Assembly: GCA_021234155.1 (NCBI GenBank)
Contig: JAJEKV010000030.1
Coordinates: 8,724,390-8,788,389, forward strand
Direction: 5' to 3'
Length of the DNA: 64,000 bases
Source: Isoetes taiwanensis
Taxonomy: Eukaryota > Streptophyta > Lycopodiopsida > Isoetales > Isoetaceae
The notes beneath the pieces are model-generated. The model made no database searches, was not told where the DNA came from, and was given only the letters and a program-made list of their open reading frames with translations. The position numbers were made by a program, and so were the translations under genes. This document shows positions 53,092-64,000 of this stretch, one piece after another (position 1 is the stretch's first letter; the number at the start of each line of letters is the position of its first letter).

Positions 53092-56000
53092 GTTACGCGG
53101 TCATTTTTTGTAGCAAAAGAAACACAAACCCTCTACATGGCAAGATCTCGCGACCCTTCGCTAAGTCCAATTCACTACTTAACGTGTTGGACATGAGCTA
53201 CTTTGGCTGTCCGGAGAGGGGGTGGTCTTACGAAAAACTTGGTCTCCAGGGTAATGTCGATGTTTCGAGTCCGTTGGCAGAGTCAGATCACAGTTCCGGG
53301 GTGGGAGAGTTGCCCGTCCGTGGCCAAGGACCTTCCAGAGAGGACCTTTGGGACGAACTTCTTCTGGAAGGTTTTAGGGCTCGGAATCTTACGGCGCCAA
53401 CGCCCTCCCACTACTCATGACATTGTGCAAGATCCCCGGTCCAACTCGACCCGTGGTATATTCTCCAAAACGCAAAAACCCCGTGGGTTGCTAGGTTATT
53501 GTAGGGTTTACGTTATGGAGGTCGAAGTTTTATTTCAGTTGCACTTGAGACATGGTCGAAGCTGCAGCTTGAAAACCGAAGCAATAGAAACCCCGGCGAA
53601 ATGGGGTTTGGATTTACCGAGGCAGGCTTTCCTACCAGTGCTCCTCCAGGAGGGCAAATGCCAATGCCTCCCTTCCCGAAACCCGGTTTCCCTATCCGAC
53701 CGTTGAATTCTCCATTCAAGTAACTTGCTTCGAGCAGGCTCAAAAAAATTCAAGATCTGTCCGGGAGAACATATAAAACCGCAAAGTGTCCTGCAGTCGA
53801 CGGTGTAGAAAACCAAGTGTTTTGTCGTTCGGGCAGTACAAAGGCCCCCGAAATGGAGATTTGACTTCGCCATGTCGTCCGAAACAGCAAAATTACCTTA
53901 GGGACCAAGTTACGCGGTCATTTTTTGTAGCAAAAGAAACACGAACCCTCTACATGGCAGTATTCTGCACCCTTCGCTAAGGCCAATTCACTACGAACGT
54001 GTTGGACATGAGGTACTTTGGTACGTCCGGGAGCAGGGGTGGTCTTCTGCCCACGAGACTTGGTCTCCAGGGTAATGTCAATGTTTCGAGTCCGTTGGCA
54101 GAGTCAGATCATAGTTCCGGGGTGGGAGAATTGCCCGCCTGGTGGGCGGGGACCCTCCGCAGAGAGGACCTTTGGGTCGAACTTCTTCCTCGAAGGTTTT
54201 AGGGTCTCACTATCCGGCTTCAATGCCCTCCCACTACCTCATGACATTGTGCAAGATCCTGGTCCAATTTGACCAGGGTATGGCCTCCAAAACGCAAACC
54301 CTGTGCCTTGCCAGGTTATTGTAGGGTTTACGTTTGCCAGCCAAAATGTGGTCAGTTGCACTTGGGACCTGGTATACCTTTTTAGAACATGCATGCGGAG
54401 CCATGGCAACTGAAATAACAGACTTTGGATCTATTGGCGATCCCGAATCATTCCAAAAATATTTGCTACTACAAAATGTGTTCTTGACTTCTAATTGCGA
54501 CACTGGGAGCTCGGTAAATCCAAACCCCATTTCGTCAGTTTCTATTGCTTCTGGTTTTCAACTGCAGCTTCTCGACCATGTCTCAAGTGCAACTGAATAA
54601 AACTCGACCTCCATAACGTAAACCCTACAATAACCTAGCAACGCACAGGGTTTACGTTTTGGAGGCCATACACCGGTCGATTGGACGAGGATCTTGCACA
54701 ATGTCATGAGGTAGTGGGAGGGCATTGAAGCCGTAAGACGAGAGCCCTAAAACCTTCCGTAAGAAGTTTGACCCAAAGGTCCTCTCTCGAGGGTCCTCGC
54801 CACAATCCGGGCAACTCTCCACCCCGGAACGCGGATCTCGACCGCCAACGGACTCAAACATCGACATTACCCCGGAGACCAAGTTTTTTACCCCCCGCTT
54901 CCGGAAGCGCCAAAGTAGCTCATGTCCAACACGCTCAGAGTGAATTGCCCTTAGCGGAGGGTGCGTATCACCGCCATGTAGAGGGTTCGTGTTTCTTTTT
55001 GCTGCAAAAATGACCGCGTAACTTGGTCCCTAGGGTAATTTCATTTTTCGGACGACATACGGCTAAGTCAAATCTCCATTCCGGGGCCTTTGTAATCGCC
55101 CGAACGACAAAACACTTGGTTTTCTACACCATTCATTGCCGGGACACTTTTGCGGTTTTATATGTTCTCCTGACGGATCTTGAATTTTTGAGCCCCGCTC
55201 GTGCAAGTTACTTGAATGGAGAATTCAACGGCCGGATAGGGAAATCAGGTTCCGGAAGGGAGGCATTGGCATTTGCCCTCGGAGGAGACCGGGTAGAAAA
55301 CCCTCGCCTCGGTAAATCCAAACCCCATTTCGCCGGTTTTTATTGCTTCGGTTTTCAGCTGCAGCTTCTCGACCATGTCTCAAGTGCAACCAATAAAACT
55401 CGACCTCCATAACGTAAACCCTACAATAACCTAGCAACCCACGGGGTTTGCGTTTTTGAGGCCATACCCGGTCGATTGGACCGGGATCTTGCACAATGTC
55501 ATGAGGTAGTGGGAGGGTGTTGACGCTTTAAGACATAGCCCTAAAACCTTCCGGAAGAAGTTCGTCCCAAAGGTCCTCTCTCGGAAGGTCCTTGGCCACG
55601 GGACGGGCAACTCTCCCACCCCGAGGCGGATCCGACCGCCAACGGACTCGAAACATTGACATTACCCCTCGAGACCAAGTTTTCGCGGGCGTAAGACTAC
55701 CCCCGCTCCCGGAAGCGCCAAAGTAGCTCATGTCCAACACGTCAGAGTGAATTGCCCTTAGCGGAGGGTGCGCACGCCATGTAGAGGGTTCGTGTTTCTT
55801 TTTTTCGCAAAAAATGACCCGTAACTTGGTCCCTAGGGTAATTTATTTGTTTCGGACGACATGGCGATGTCAAATCTCCATTAGGGGCCTTTGTAACGCC
55901 CGAACGACAAAACACTTGGTTTTCTACAATCGCCGATCGCAGGATACTTTGGCGGTTTTATATGTTCTCCGGACGGATCTTGAATTTTTTGAGCCCCGCC

Positions 56001-56505
56001 CGTGCAAGTTACTTGAATGGAGAATTCAACGGCCGGATAGGGAAATCGGGTCCCGGAAGGGAGGCATTGGCATTTGCCCTCCCTGAGGAGGAGCACCGGT
56101 AGGAAAACCTGCCTCCGGTAAATCCAAACCCCATTTCGCCGGGTTTATTGCTTCTGGTTTTCAACTGCAGCTTTCGACCATGTCTCAAGTGCAACCTGAA
56201 TAAAACTCGACCTCCATAACGTAAACCCTATTAATAACCTAGCAACCCACGGGGTTTTGCGTTTTGAGGCCATACCCTGGTCGATTGGACCAGGATCTTG
56301 CACAATGTCATGAGGTAGTGGGAGGGTGTTGACGCTGTAAGATCGGAGCCCTAAAACCTTCGTAAGAAGTTCGGCCCCAAAGGTCCCTCTCGAAGGTCCT
56401 TGGCCACCGGACGGGCAACTCTCCCACCCCTAACGCGTGATCCGACCGCCAACGGACTCGAAACATCGACATTACCCTGGAGACCAAGTTTCGTGGGCAG
56501 AAGGC
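53092..56505. repeat. inverted array of ~0.8-kb repeat units
   Basis: Forward units start with GTTACGCGGTCATTTTTTGT at 53092 and 53909 (period 817). From about 54514 the same sequence returns as reverse complement in three units (54514-55022, 55023-55824 and 55825-56505). A unique stretch at about 54336-54513 lies between the arms. Units differ by scattered small changes. Reading frames inside it are not conserved between units and are not called as genes. Confidence 0.9.
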
Positions 56506-58490
56506 CACCTACGCTCCAACATGCCACCACATATGGCTTCAACATGCCACGTAGGCTCCATGGGTCAAACATGCCACCTAGGCCCAACATGCCACGTGGG
56601 CTCCTACATGCCAACGTGGCTCCAACATGCCACGCGGAGCTCCAACATGCCAAGTTGGCTCCAACGTGCCACCTAGGCTCAAGCATGCCAAGGTGGCTAA
56701 AATATGCCACCTAGGCTCCAACATGCCACCTGGGCTTCAACATGCCACGTAGGCTCCAACATGCCAACTAGGCTCCAACATGCCTCGTGAGCTCTAGCAT
56801 GCCACCTAGGCTCCAACGTGCCACCTAGGCTCCAACATGCCACCTAGGCTCCAACATGCCAAGGTGGCTCCAACATGCCACCTAGGCTCAAGTGTGCCAA
56901 GGTGGCTCAAACATGCCACCTAGGCTCCAACATGCCACGTAGGCTCCAACATGCCGCCTAGGCGGGCCAACATGCCACCCCACGCCCAACATGCCACCTA
57001 GCATGCCACCTAGGCCCAACAACGCTCCAACATGCCACCGGCTCAAGCATTGCCACGTGTGCTCCAACATGCCAAGTTGGCTCCAACTTGCCACCTAGGC
57101 TCAAATATGCCACCTAGGCTCCAACATGCCACCAAGGCTTTCAACATGCCACGTGGGCTCCAACATGCATTGCTCAGGCTCCAACATGCCTCGTGAGCTC
57201 TAGCATGCCACCTAGGCTCCAACATGTCACCTTGGCTCCAACATGCCACGTGGGCTCCAACATGCCACCTAGCATGCCACCTAGGGCTCCAACATGCCAG
57301 CACACAGGCTCCAACATGCCCGTGAGCTCCAACATGCCAAGTTGGCTCCAACGTGCCACCTAGGCTCCAAAACGCCAAGGTGGCTCGGATATGCCACCAT
57401 CGGCTCCAACATGCCACATAACGCAACATGCCACGGGCTCCAACATGCCACGTGAGCTCTAACATGCCACCTAGCTCCAACATGCCACCTAGGGGCTCTA
57501 ACATGCCACCGCGGCCTGTGGCATGCTTGGAACCTAGGTGGCATGCCCGAGCCACCTTTGCATGTTGGAACCTAGGTGGCATGTTGGAGCCAAAGCAGAT
57601 ATTGGAGCCACCTTGGCATGTTTGAGCCTAGGTGGCATGTTAGAGCTTAGGGTGGCATGTTTGAGCCACCTTGGCATGTTGGAGTCCACGGGCATGTTGG
57701 GGTCCATGTGGCATGTTTGAGCCACCTTGGCATGTTGGAGCCTAGGTGGCATGTTAGAGCCTAGGTGGCATGTTGGAGCCACCTTGGCATGTTAGAGCCT
57801 AGGTGGCATGTTGGAGCCCACGTGGCATGTTTGAGCCACCTTGGCATGTTAGAGCATAGGTGTCACATTGGAGCACACGCGGGCATGTTTGAGCCTAGGT
57901 GGCACATTGGAGCACACGTGGCATGTTTGAGCCTAGGTGGCATGTTGGAGACCACATGGCATGTTTGAGCCACCTTGGCATGTTAGAGCCTGGGTGGCAT
58001 GTTGGAGCCACCTTGGCATGTTAGGCCCTAGGTGGCATGTTGAAGCCCACGTGGCATGTTTGAGCCACCTTGGCATGTTGGAGCCTAGGTGGCATGTAGG
58101 AGCCACCTTGGCATGTTCGAGCCTAGGTGGCATGTTGGAGCCAAAATGGCATGTTTGAGCCACCTTGGCATGTTAGGAGCCCTGGGTGGCATGTTGGAGC
58201 CCACGTGGTATGGTTGAGTCACCTTGGCATGTTTGAGCCTGGCATGTTGGAGTCACCTTGGCATGTTAGAGCCTAGGTGGCATGTTGGAGCCCATGTGGC
58301 ATGTCTGGGCCACCTTGGCATGTTAGATCTTAGGTGGCATGTTGGAGCCACCTTGGCATGTTCGAGCCTAGCTGGCATGTTGGAGCCCATGTGGCATGTT
58401 GGAGCCTAGGTGGCATGTTGGAGCCACCTTGGCATGTCAGAGCCTTATACGTGGCATGTTGGAGTCCATGTGGAATGTTTGAGCTACCTT
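56506..58490. repeat. inverted minisatellite of 19-bp units
   Basis: About 1 kb of GGCTCCAACATGCCACCTA-type 19-mers is followed, from about 57517, by about 1 kb of its reverse complement (GGCATGTTGGAGCCTAGGT and GGCATGTTGGAGCCACCTT). In the right half the two variants often alternate, giving a 38-bp period. The unit ends CCTAGG are themselves palindromic. Apparent Met/Trp/His-rich reading frames in several frames are by-products. Confidence 0.96.
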
Positions 58491-61400
58491 TGCAAATACT
58501 TAGGTTGCAAATCTTCTCTTAAGTAACCCACCATATGTTCATCCTCCATAATATTCATTCACAGAACTTTCGAGAAGCCTTGTTATAGAAAGTATTCAAT
58601 ATCTTGCATTGCTATACACGTAATCGCCGAGTAGTCTCGAAAGTGGAAGTTAAGAATGCCCTCCTCCTCACAATAGTAATACATGTTCCATATTCAATTT
58701 AGAAGAATGTTTGTGTGAAACAACTATGTGATACACTTGCTTAAAATTATCAGATATTTCTGTACATTTTACAACGAATAATATGCCCTCGCTATCTATA
58801 GCGTCGTCGCCACGCGGTTTCTTTTGACAGGGCTGAGTGATCAGAGATGGAGGCCACTATGATGAAGTGTCTAGAATAGCCATGCAGTCGCAGAGTCCAT
58901 CATTCAAATGCTCTGCAGTTGCTGAGCCCTGCATTCAGATGCCCACTTCAAACCATCGCTTGGGAAGAAACGAGTAGTCCCCTGTCTTTCCCCTTTGTCA
59001 ATTTCTTTTTTGCTTGCAAAGGCAAATCCAAATTGGATTATTGGGCCACAGCCAGAGCAGTTCATCCTATAGCTGAATAGGGAAGTACTACCCTGCCATA
59101 GCCGAACTCTATTTTCTAAATATGTGCAGGTATGGATTGGGATGACAAAAGGGACGATTGTTTTTCTGTTGCGCCCTATTTTCTGGAAAGTATGAGAAGG
59201 CATGGCTCCACCGCCACCGTGACGCTTCCTTCTCTCGAAAAGAAAAGAATCGACGAGCCATATCCATAGCCATAGCCGCTCCTGCTCCTTCTGTTCGTAA
59301 TTTCAGCAAGTGTATATAACGTAAGGGAATATTCCCTCGGCGGTGCTGCGGCTTCGCCGCTTGGGTGCCACCCGTCTTGTGGCGCCGCCCACCAGAAATT
59401 CATTTGGTGGATTTTCTAGAATTGAACTTTCCCTAGTACATTGGATTTGTGGGAAAAAGCCACAACTATATTATATTTTTATAAAAATGCTCTTATCAAC
59501 GACCCAGATGGGCCAAGATGAACGGCCTGGATTTCGATCCAGGTCCTCTCCTCCTATTGGCCGTGTGTTTCCCCGCTTTGAATTGATAAACCGACCATTA
59601 CGCTTTGGCGGCTCGCTATGGCGCTCGGCTATGGCGCGACGGCGTCGCTTCCACTTCAGTTATGGCGCCCGGCTATCCGGGCTCCCTCCATGCATGCCCA
59701 CGGCATCCTGCTTCCCCTCGCCCGGCTATGGCGGCTAATAGCCACGAGTGCATTTTGGGAGCGATCACAGTTTGAAATCCCTTAGCATCTACCCGTAAGC
59801 TTTGTAACATTTGGCCGGGATGTCGTTCTACTTCTTTAAACAATTTAGGCCTAAAACACTGCAGAGCTTGTAAAACAGACCAGAGATGCCCTCATGGCTT
59901 CTGGCGTGGGTGATGTTCGCCTTCTAGAGAAGGTATTCATGGATTGTGTTTCTTTGGGAGCGCAAGTAAAAGTATTTAAATGCGTTAGATGCATATGACA
60001 GGTTCTTTTCTTCTTTTGTGTTCCGGCGCGCCTTCGGAGGAAGTCGATAAAAGCCTTCTGGCTGTGACACAAATGCTGCTTGGTGATGGTGAATCAGAGG
60101 TATCTACATGAATAATTTGTCCTTTGAATATAATCGACCTCATGAACTAGATCTTTGAATCTTTTCGATGCTGGATGAGGCGCCCTGTTTGCATCAATAA
60201 TGTGCTCACAGTCACAGATGACAGCCTTCATTTTGAAGAATACTAAAAAGCAAAGTAAGTTTGAGGTTTTCCTTAAAATTTGATGTTAATTCAGAAATTC
60301 AATGCAAGTATTTTGATGTTGTTTGTTGTGCATATGGGCCCTCTGAGAATCAAAGAAATTTTTTGCTGGAGGATTGATTGTGAACCCAGACATGTCCATC
60401 TGATATCGCCACAAGCACGTGTTTTGGTACAAAACCCCGCCACAAGCTGGGCTTCCTCTGCATTTGGGACATGGATCTTTCAATGCGAATGTAGATCCTT
60501 TAATTTTTATTCAAGGAAGCTTCCCTTCTTATTTTGTAGACAAGGTTAAACTCTGAAAACAGATAGCATGAACAAGGAAACGAGCTTTGGAGGATCCTTG
60601 TGATCTCATTTAATTTATTTGTTATTGTTTATCAAAGATTAATAAAACAACTTGTCTTCTTGTATTTTTTATTCGATGGTGAAACTTAGATTCATAAACA
60701 GCCTTGTTAAAATATGTAATGCCTTCAATGCTATGAAACAACACCTTGTTTTTCTGTGTTATATTAATGGTTTGTTTATTTAAAAGCATGCCACGTGACA
60801 ACATTTTATTAGTTAAAAATGCATATTAGTATGCCACGTGTTAAAAATTCATTGGTTAAAAGTATGCCACGTGTTAAAACTTCATTGGTTAGAAGACACA
60901 TTACAAACAACACCACTTTTTTTCTATGTGTTATAATAATGTTTTTTTACATGTCCTTATTTAAGGAAAACAATAGTTAGTAGCATAAAAAAACAATAAC
61001 GGGTCTTTTTTTATTGGTGGTGTACAATAAAGCAGTCCAGGACATAGGGTGCTGGTTGCCCTTCAAGCTACCCTTCATTGCCCTTCCCTTGCCCTTCATT
61101 GCCCTTCAAAAAATACTGGGATGTTCTTTAGTTATGTATAACATAATGAGCATATTGGTAATGTGAAGCCCTGATCACACATGTTACATACGAAGGTGCT
61201 GATTTAGTGCTTGAATTTCGTTTTTTTGTACACCACTAGCAAAAAAACACCCTAACACCCTTTGAAACTATATGTTGGAGGAAAAAATATCAACACATAG
61301 AAAGGTGGAAAACATTTGAAAACAATAACTATTTTAAAGTAATACATGTGGGTTTCTTGAATATTATATATCCTTTTTTGGGAAAACAATATCAACTTAA

Positions 61401-61729
61401 AAAACTACAAGTAGAGAAGAAAAAAATAATACACATTGAAAAGGAAAAAAAGAACTGTCTTTTTGAGTTTTCCACATGTACTAGTATTGAAACTAATATT
61501 GGACTAATGTTGTAATTTAGCTTTTCACATGTGGTATTATCGAGACCTACGCATGTAATTCTGAAGATAAACAATGCATGGTTCCACTAAAAAAATACAC
61601 GTTGACAAACAAATCACAAAAACTATGTCAACTTTTTCTACGCGTGAAATTTTCTGCCAAAAGACCACTGTAGAAAATTTCTACCAAAAAACCACTGTCT
61701 CTTTGTGCAAATCCGGATAAACAGGCCAC
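58491..61729. other. intergenic with a few exon-like pieces
   Basis: 59864-59932 reads ELVKQTRDALMASGVGDVRL before a donor AAG|GTATTC, and 60001-60099 reads GAPSEEVDKSLLAVTQMLLG before GAG|GTATCT. These could be two exons of one unrecognised gene fragment on the plus strand. 59600-59735 has GGCTATGGCGC repeats. From 60785 to 60890 ATGCCACGTG recurs with ATTGGTTA words. The rest is AT-rich without visible genes. Confidence 0.4.
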
Positions 61730-62359
61730 GTGGACTTTTGGGGCCATTTTGGTGTTGTTTTTGGCATAAAACAACACTTCCGTACAACTAAAAAACAACT
61801 GTGGACCAAAAATCGGGGTCAGTGTGGCAATCAGCAAGCAGCCCCCAGCAGGCAACCAAGAACGGGTGCCGAGCCAAGGAATATTACCTCGCGACTCAGT
61901 GAGCAACAAGAGCACAGTCGTAGGAGACATAAAGTGGTAGTTCGAGGCCGCCCTGAAGTTGAGGAGGAACACCTCATGGAGTGGCTACACACAGTGGCCC
62001 TGTCACGCATGAAGTTTCATGCCCCCGTGCACATTGTCCGGGCTAGCAGTCACGGTGTTCTGCACCCGGACCACCCACGCATTGTCAAATTCACGGTTGC
62101 TGCTACACTAGTAAGAGATGCCATATTACGCCAGGGGGTGAAACTGAGGGGCACCTCAATGTATGTCGATCATAACCTCACTCTTCGACAACATGAACAA
62201 TGTAGAAGAGAGTTAGCTCATATGCGGGCCATCAATCGCACGGGAGGCGCAAGAACCCTGGTCCAAGGCAAAATCCGAGTGTTCAGGCCAGGGAATAAAT
62301 TACTAATCGTATATTTCTTATTAGCCAGAATGACTTTAGCTAAACTTGCTCGATATTAA
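61730..62359 (+). CDS. LINE ORF1-like protein (L1 ORF1p C-terminal type)
   Basis: This is a 209-codon open frame. After a basic, low-complexity N-terminus the region HKVVVRGRPEVEEEHLMEWL, then PRIVKFTVAATLVRDAILRQ, VKLRGTSMYVDHNLTLRQHE and GGARTLVQGKIRVF follow the pattern of the L1 ORF1p RNA-recognition plus C-terminal domain (v.F.....r..IL....kl.Gt.i.v..dLt.....rr.L ... G.....v.gkirv). Such proteins coat LINE RNA. No endonuclease or RT ORF2 follows within 1.6 kb, so if the call is right this is an orphan or truncated piece. The last 20 residues lie in a repeat and are probably not native. Confidence 0.45.
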   Translation: MDFWGHFGVVFGIKQHFRTTKKQLWTKNRGQCGNQQAAPSRQPRTGAEPRNITSRLSEQQEHSRRRHKVVVRGRPEVEEEHLMEWLHTVALSRMKFHAPVHIVRASSHGVLHPDHPRIVKFTVAATLVRDAILRQGVKLRGTSMYVDHNLTLRQHEQCRRELAHMRAINRTGGARTLVQGKIRVFRPGNKLLIVYFLLARMTLAKLARY

Positions 62360-62880
62360 TCCCAAAACTTTCTGTGGTTTAGCTAAACTCTACACATTTT
62401 TCCTCTCATACTTTCTAGCGTTTAGCTAAACTAACCCAATCACCATCTCAAAAATTTCTATGGTGTGGCTAACAGAAAATATTAAGCCAAATTACTATGC
62501 TTTTTTCAATTGTTTCCACTTATTTTAGTCATTTTCTTTGTGAAAACATTCTAAAATAATGCTTACTAGCAAAGTCTAGAACTCAAATTAATCCATAATG
62601 CTAGAAACTACACTTCTAATCATATATTTCATATAAACTAGAATGATGTTAGCTAAACTAGCCCAAAATTCATTCTAAAAATTTCTATGGTTTGGCTAAA
62701 CAGTACAAAATTTCACTCTCTTACTTTCTAGCGTTTGGCTAAAGAGCTCCAGAGTTGGTGCAGTCCCGAAAAAAGTTAAGCTAAAATTATTATTTTTTTC
62801 CAAATTTTTTCTATTTACTTTAGCCAATTTTTTTTGAAAATGTGCTAAAAAATCGCCAAATAGCTAAGTTTAGCCCTTAA
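62320..62880 (+). repeat. diverged direct repeat of about 315 bp
   Basis: Blocks around TTTCTATGGTTTGGCTAAAC and ACTTTCTAGCGTTTAGCTAA appear in the same order at 62325-62560 and 62640-62850. The TAGCTAAAC word occurs many times. Confidence 0.75.
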
Positions 62881-63256
62881 ATTATTCCATGGTTCAGGCC
62901 ACCCAATACTGAAGTTGGGGATGCCATGCACAGAGCTGCTAAAACCCCTCGGAAGCACAATTTCATTATAATGGGAAAATTTTTAGTAAACTGGAATTTT
63001 TTTATTTTGGGGGTTGTATAGACCTTATGCAGGGGTTGAGTACCCTGTATCATAGACCTTATGCAGGGGTTGTATACACCACCATGAAATATTTAGAAAA
63101 CATATTTACTCGGTATCATACACCTTCTGCATGTGTTAGGTACACAGGTATGACACCCATGTATCATACATATATTTTTAAGATACATGAATAGATTTAT
63201 AGACCTTCTGCAGGTGTATGATACACGTGAGTAGTACACATATATCATACATATGT
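62881..63256 (+). repeat. short degenerate repeats
   Basis: AGACCTTATGCAGGGGTTG occurs at about 63021 and 63056. Variants of ATACA-CTTCTGCA-GTGT and TATCATACATAT follow. No gene. Confidence 0.6.
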
Positions 63257-63435
63257 TTATAGCATACAAGCCTCAACCAGTCTTACATCCTTCTTTGGCA
63301 ACTGAATAAATGCACCTACTGCTTCACCAATGTTATCTGCACCCCAGCATATGATTGGAAGTTCAATAGGCACCACAGATTTCATGATCTCTGTTGCTAA
63401 ATTCAATGGATCAACATCCTTGCCATGAAGGGTGG
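63257..63435 (-). pseudogene. DUF8039-like fragment (plant transposon-associated)
   Basis: The minus strand reads HGKDVDPLNLATEIMKSVVP, then LPIICWGADNIGEAVGAFIQ, then LPKKDVRLVEACML and a stop. The pattern resembles the LP-x-x-x-G-x-D-x-[IL]-G-[DE]-A-x-G-x-F-[IV]-x-W-P block of plant En/Spm-related proteins and the piece at 25.3 kb. Upstream it runs into the short-repeat array, so the gene is truncated. Confidence 0.35.
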
Positions 63436-64000
63436 CTCTCTTTACCCCAAATGGCATGTATAGTTGCCCTCGTTGGCGCTCCCCAAATGGCTCCATGGGG
63501 TGCCAGGGGTATACCGGCCCCTCCCTCCTCCCCTTCCCCAACCCCCATTTGGGGGTATATATACTCCCCTAGCAAACAACCGAAATGGGGTATACCCCCT
63601 CCCCAAAAAGCCATTTGGGGATATACCTAAAAAAAACAAAAAAAAAAAAAAAAATAAAAAAAAAAAAAAAAAAAAAATTTGGCGGATGCAAATGGCCATG
63701 GCCATTTATGGCGCCATTTGCATCCTCAAAGGTGCCATGTGGGGTATACCTCCCGCCATGGCACCCCCAAATGGCACCATTTGAGGGGTATACCGCCCCT
63801 CGGCACCCCAAATGGCGCCATGGAGCCATTTGAGGGCTCCAAATGGCACCCCAAATGGCTCCATAGCGCCATTTGGGGGGTATACCTACCCCTCTGGCAC
63901 CCTCCAAATGAAGCCATTTGGGTGGTATACTTGCCCTCGGCACCCCCAAATGGGCCATGAAGCCATTTGAGGGCTCCAAATGGGGCCCCAAATGGCTCCA
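63436..64000. repeat. palindromic short-repeat array with A-tract, open at window end
   Basis: CCCCAAATGGC and its reverse complement GCCATTTGGGG alternate every 20-40 bases, often with GGTATACC between them. A 55-base A-rich tract (63628-63679) interrupts. The array continues to the last base of the window, so its full size is unknown. Confidence 0.9.

Noticed and set aside
53067-53706. Frames of 117 and 167 codons in the first unit of the inverted array
   Set aside because: They are not preserved in the other units, which carry frame-changing differences at the same places.
56506-58490. CRISPR-like array
   Set aside because: Units are contiguous 19-mers without unique spacers, the array inverts in the middle, and the genome is eukaryotic.
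56536-58522. Many overlapping Met/Trp/His-rich reading frames on both strands
   Set aside because: They arise from a 19-bp repeat without stop codons in most frames. The same peptides appear in all frames, so they are repeat by-products.
59343-59738. 131-codon frame rich in Arg, Pro and Gly
   Set aside because: It lies over GGCTATGGCGC-type repeats, shows no domain, and has no supporting context.

Overview
The window is nuclear DNA of a land plant. It carries a large intronless PLS-type pentatricopeptide-repeat (PPR) gene, two A-type (CYP71-clan) cytochrome P450 genes each with one phase-0 intron, a decayed YTH-domain (ECT-like) gene, and many plant-type transposable elements: Ty1/copia, a Ty3/gypsy chromovirus and foldback MITEs. 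Gene density is very low and repeats dominate. A non-angiosperm such as a fern would fit, but the sequence alone does not prove it.

Layout. 1-2855: end of a decayed copia element with its 3' LTR. 4538-6679: the one large intact PPR gene. 7.2-13.2 kb: decayed coding DNA, including a YTH pseudogene (10860-12450). 13503-15680 (minus): P450 copy 1. 17.2-19.4 kb (minus): a broken gene joining a ParB-like domain to the C-terminal motif of an N6/N4 DNA methyltransferase, with palindromic repeats beside and inside it. A 550-bp foldback element sits in one palindrome. 21858-24640: end of a minus-strand gypsy element. 24.8-25.8 kb (minus): a broken gene with a domain resembling plant transposon-associated proteins. 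28.4-32.5 kb: two PPR pseudogene pieces, one split by a Harbinger-like MITE with TTA target duplications. 33144-34890 (plus): P450 copy 2, an inverted duplicate of copy 1. 37.6-38.5 kb: tandem repeats. 38493-52567: a complete 14.1-kb gypsy chromovirus with 5-bp target duplication AAGAC, inserted in a 165-bp tandem repeat. 53.1-56.5 kb: an inverted array of ~0.8-kb units. 56.5-58.5 kb: an inverted array of 19-bp units. 61.7-62.4 kb: a LINE ORF1-like reading frame. 63.4-64.0 kb: a palindromic short-repeat array running off the window end.

Function. Host genes judged intact are the PPR gene (organelle RNA processing or editing) and the two P450s (specialised metabolism). Nearly everything else is mobile or repeat DNA at different stages of decay. 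Nested insertions can be read exactly in three places: MITE in palindrome, MITE in gypsy pol, MITE in PPR pseudogene.

The best candidate for something undescribed is the ParB-like/DNA methyltransferase gene with its palindromes. A second notable signal is that the 5' LTR of the gypsy element differs from two other LTR copies mostly where those carry CTG or CAG. This may be an assembly artefact at methylated sites or a real mutational bias.
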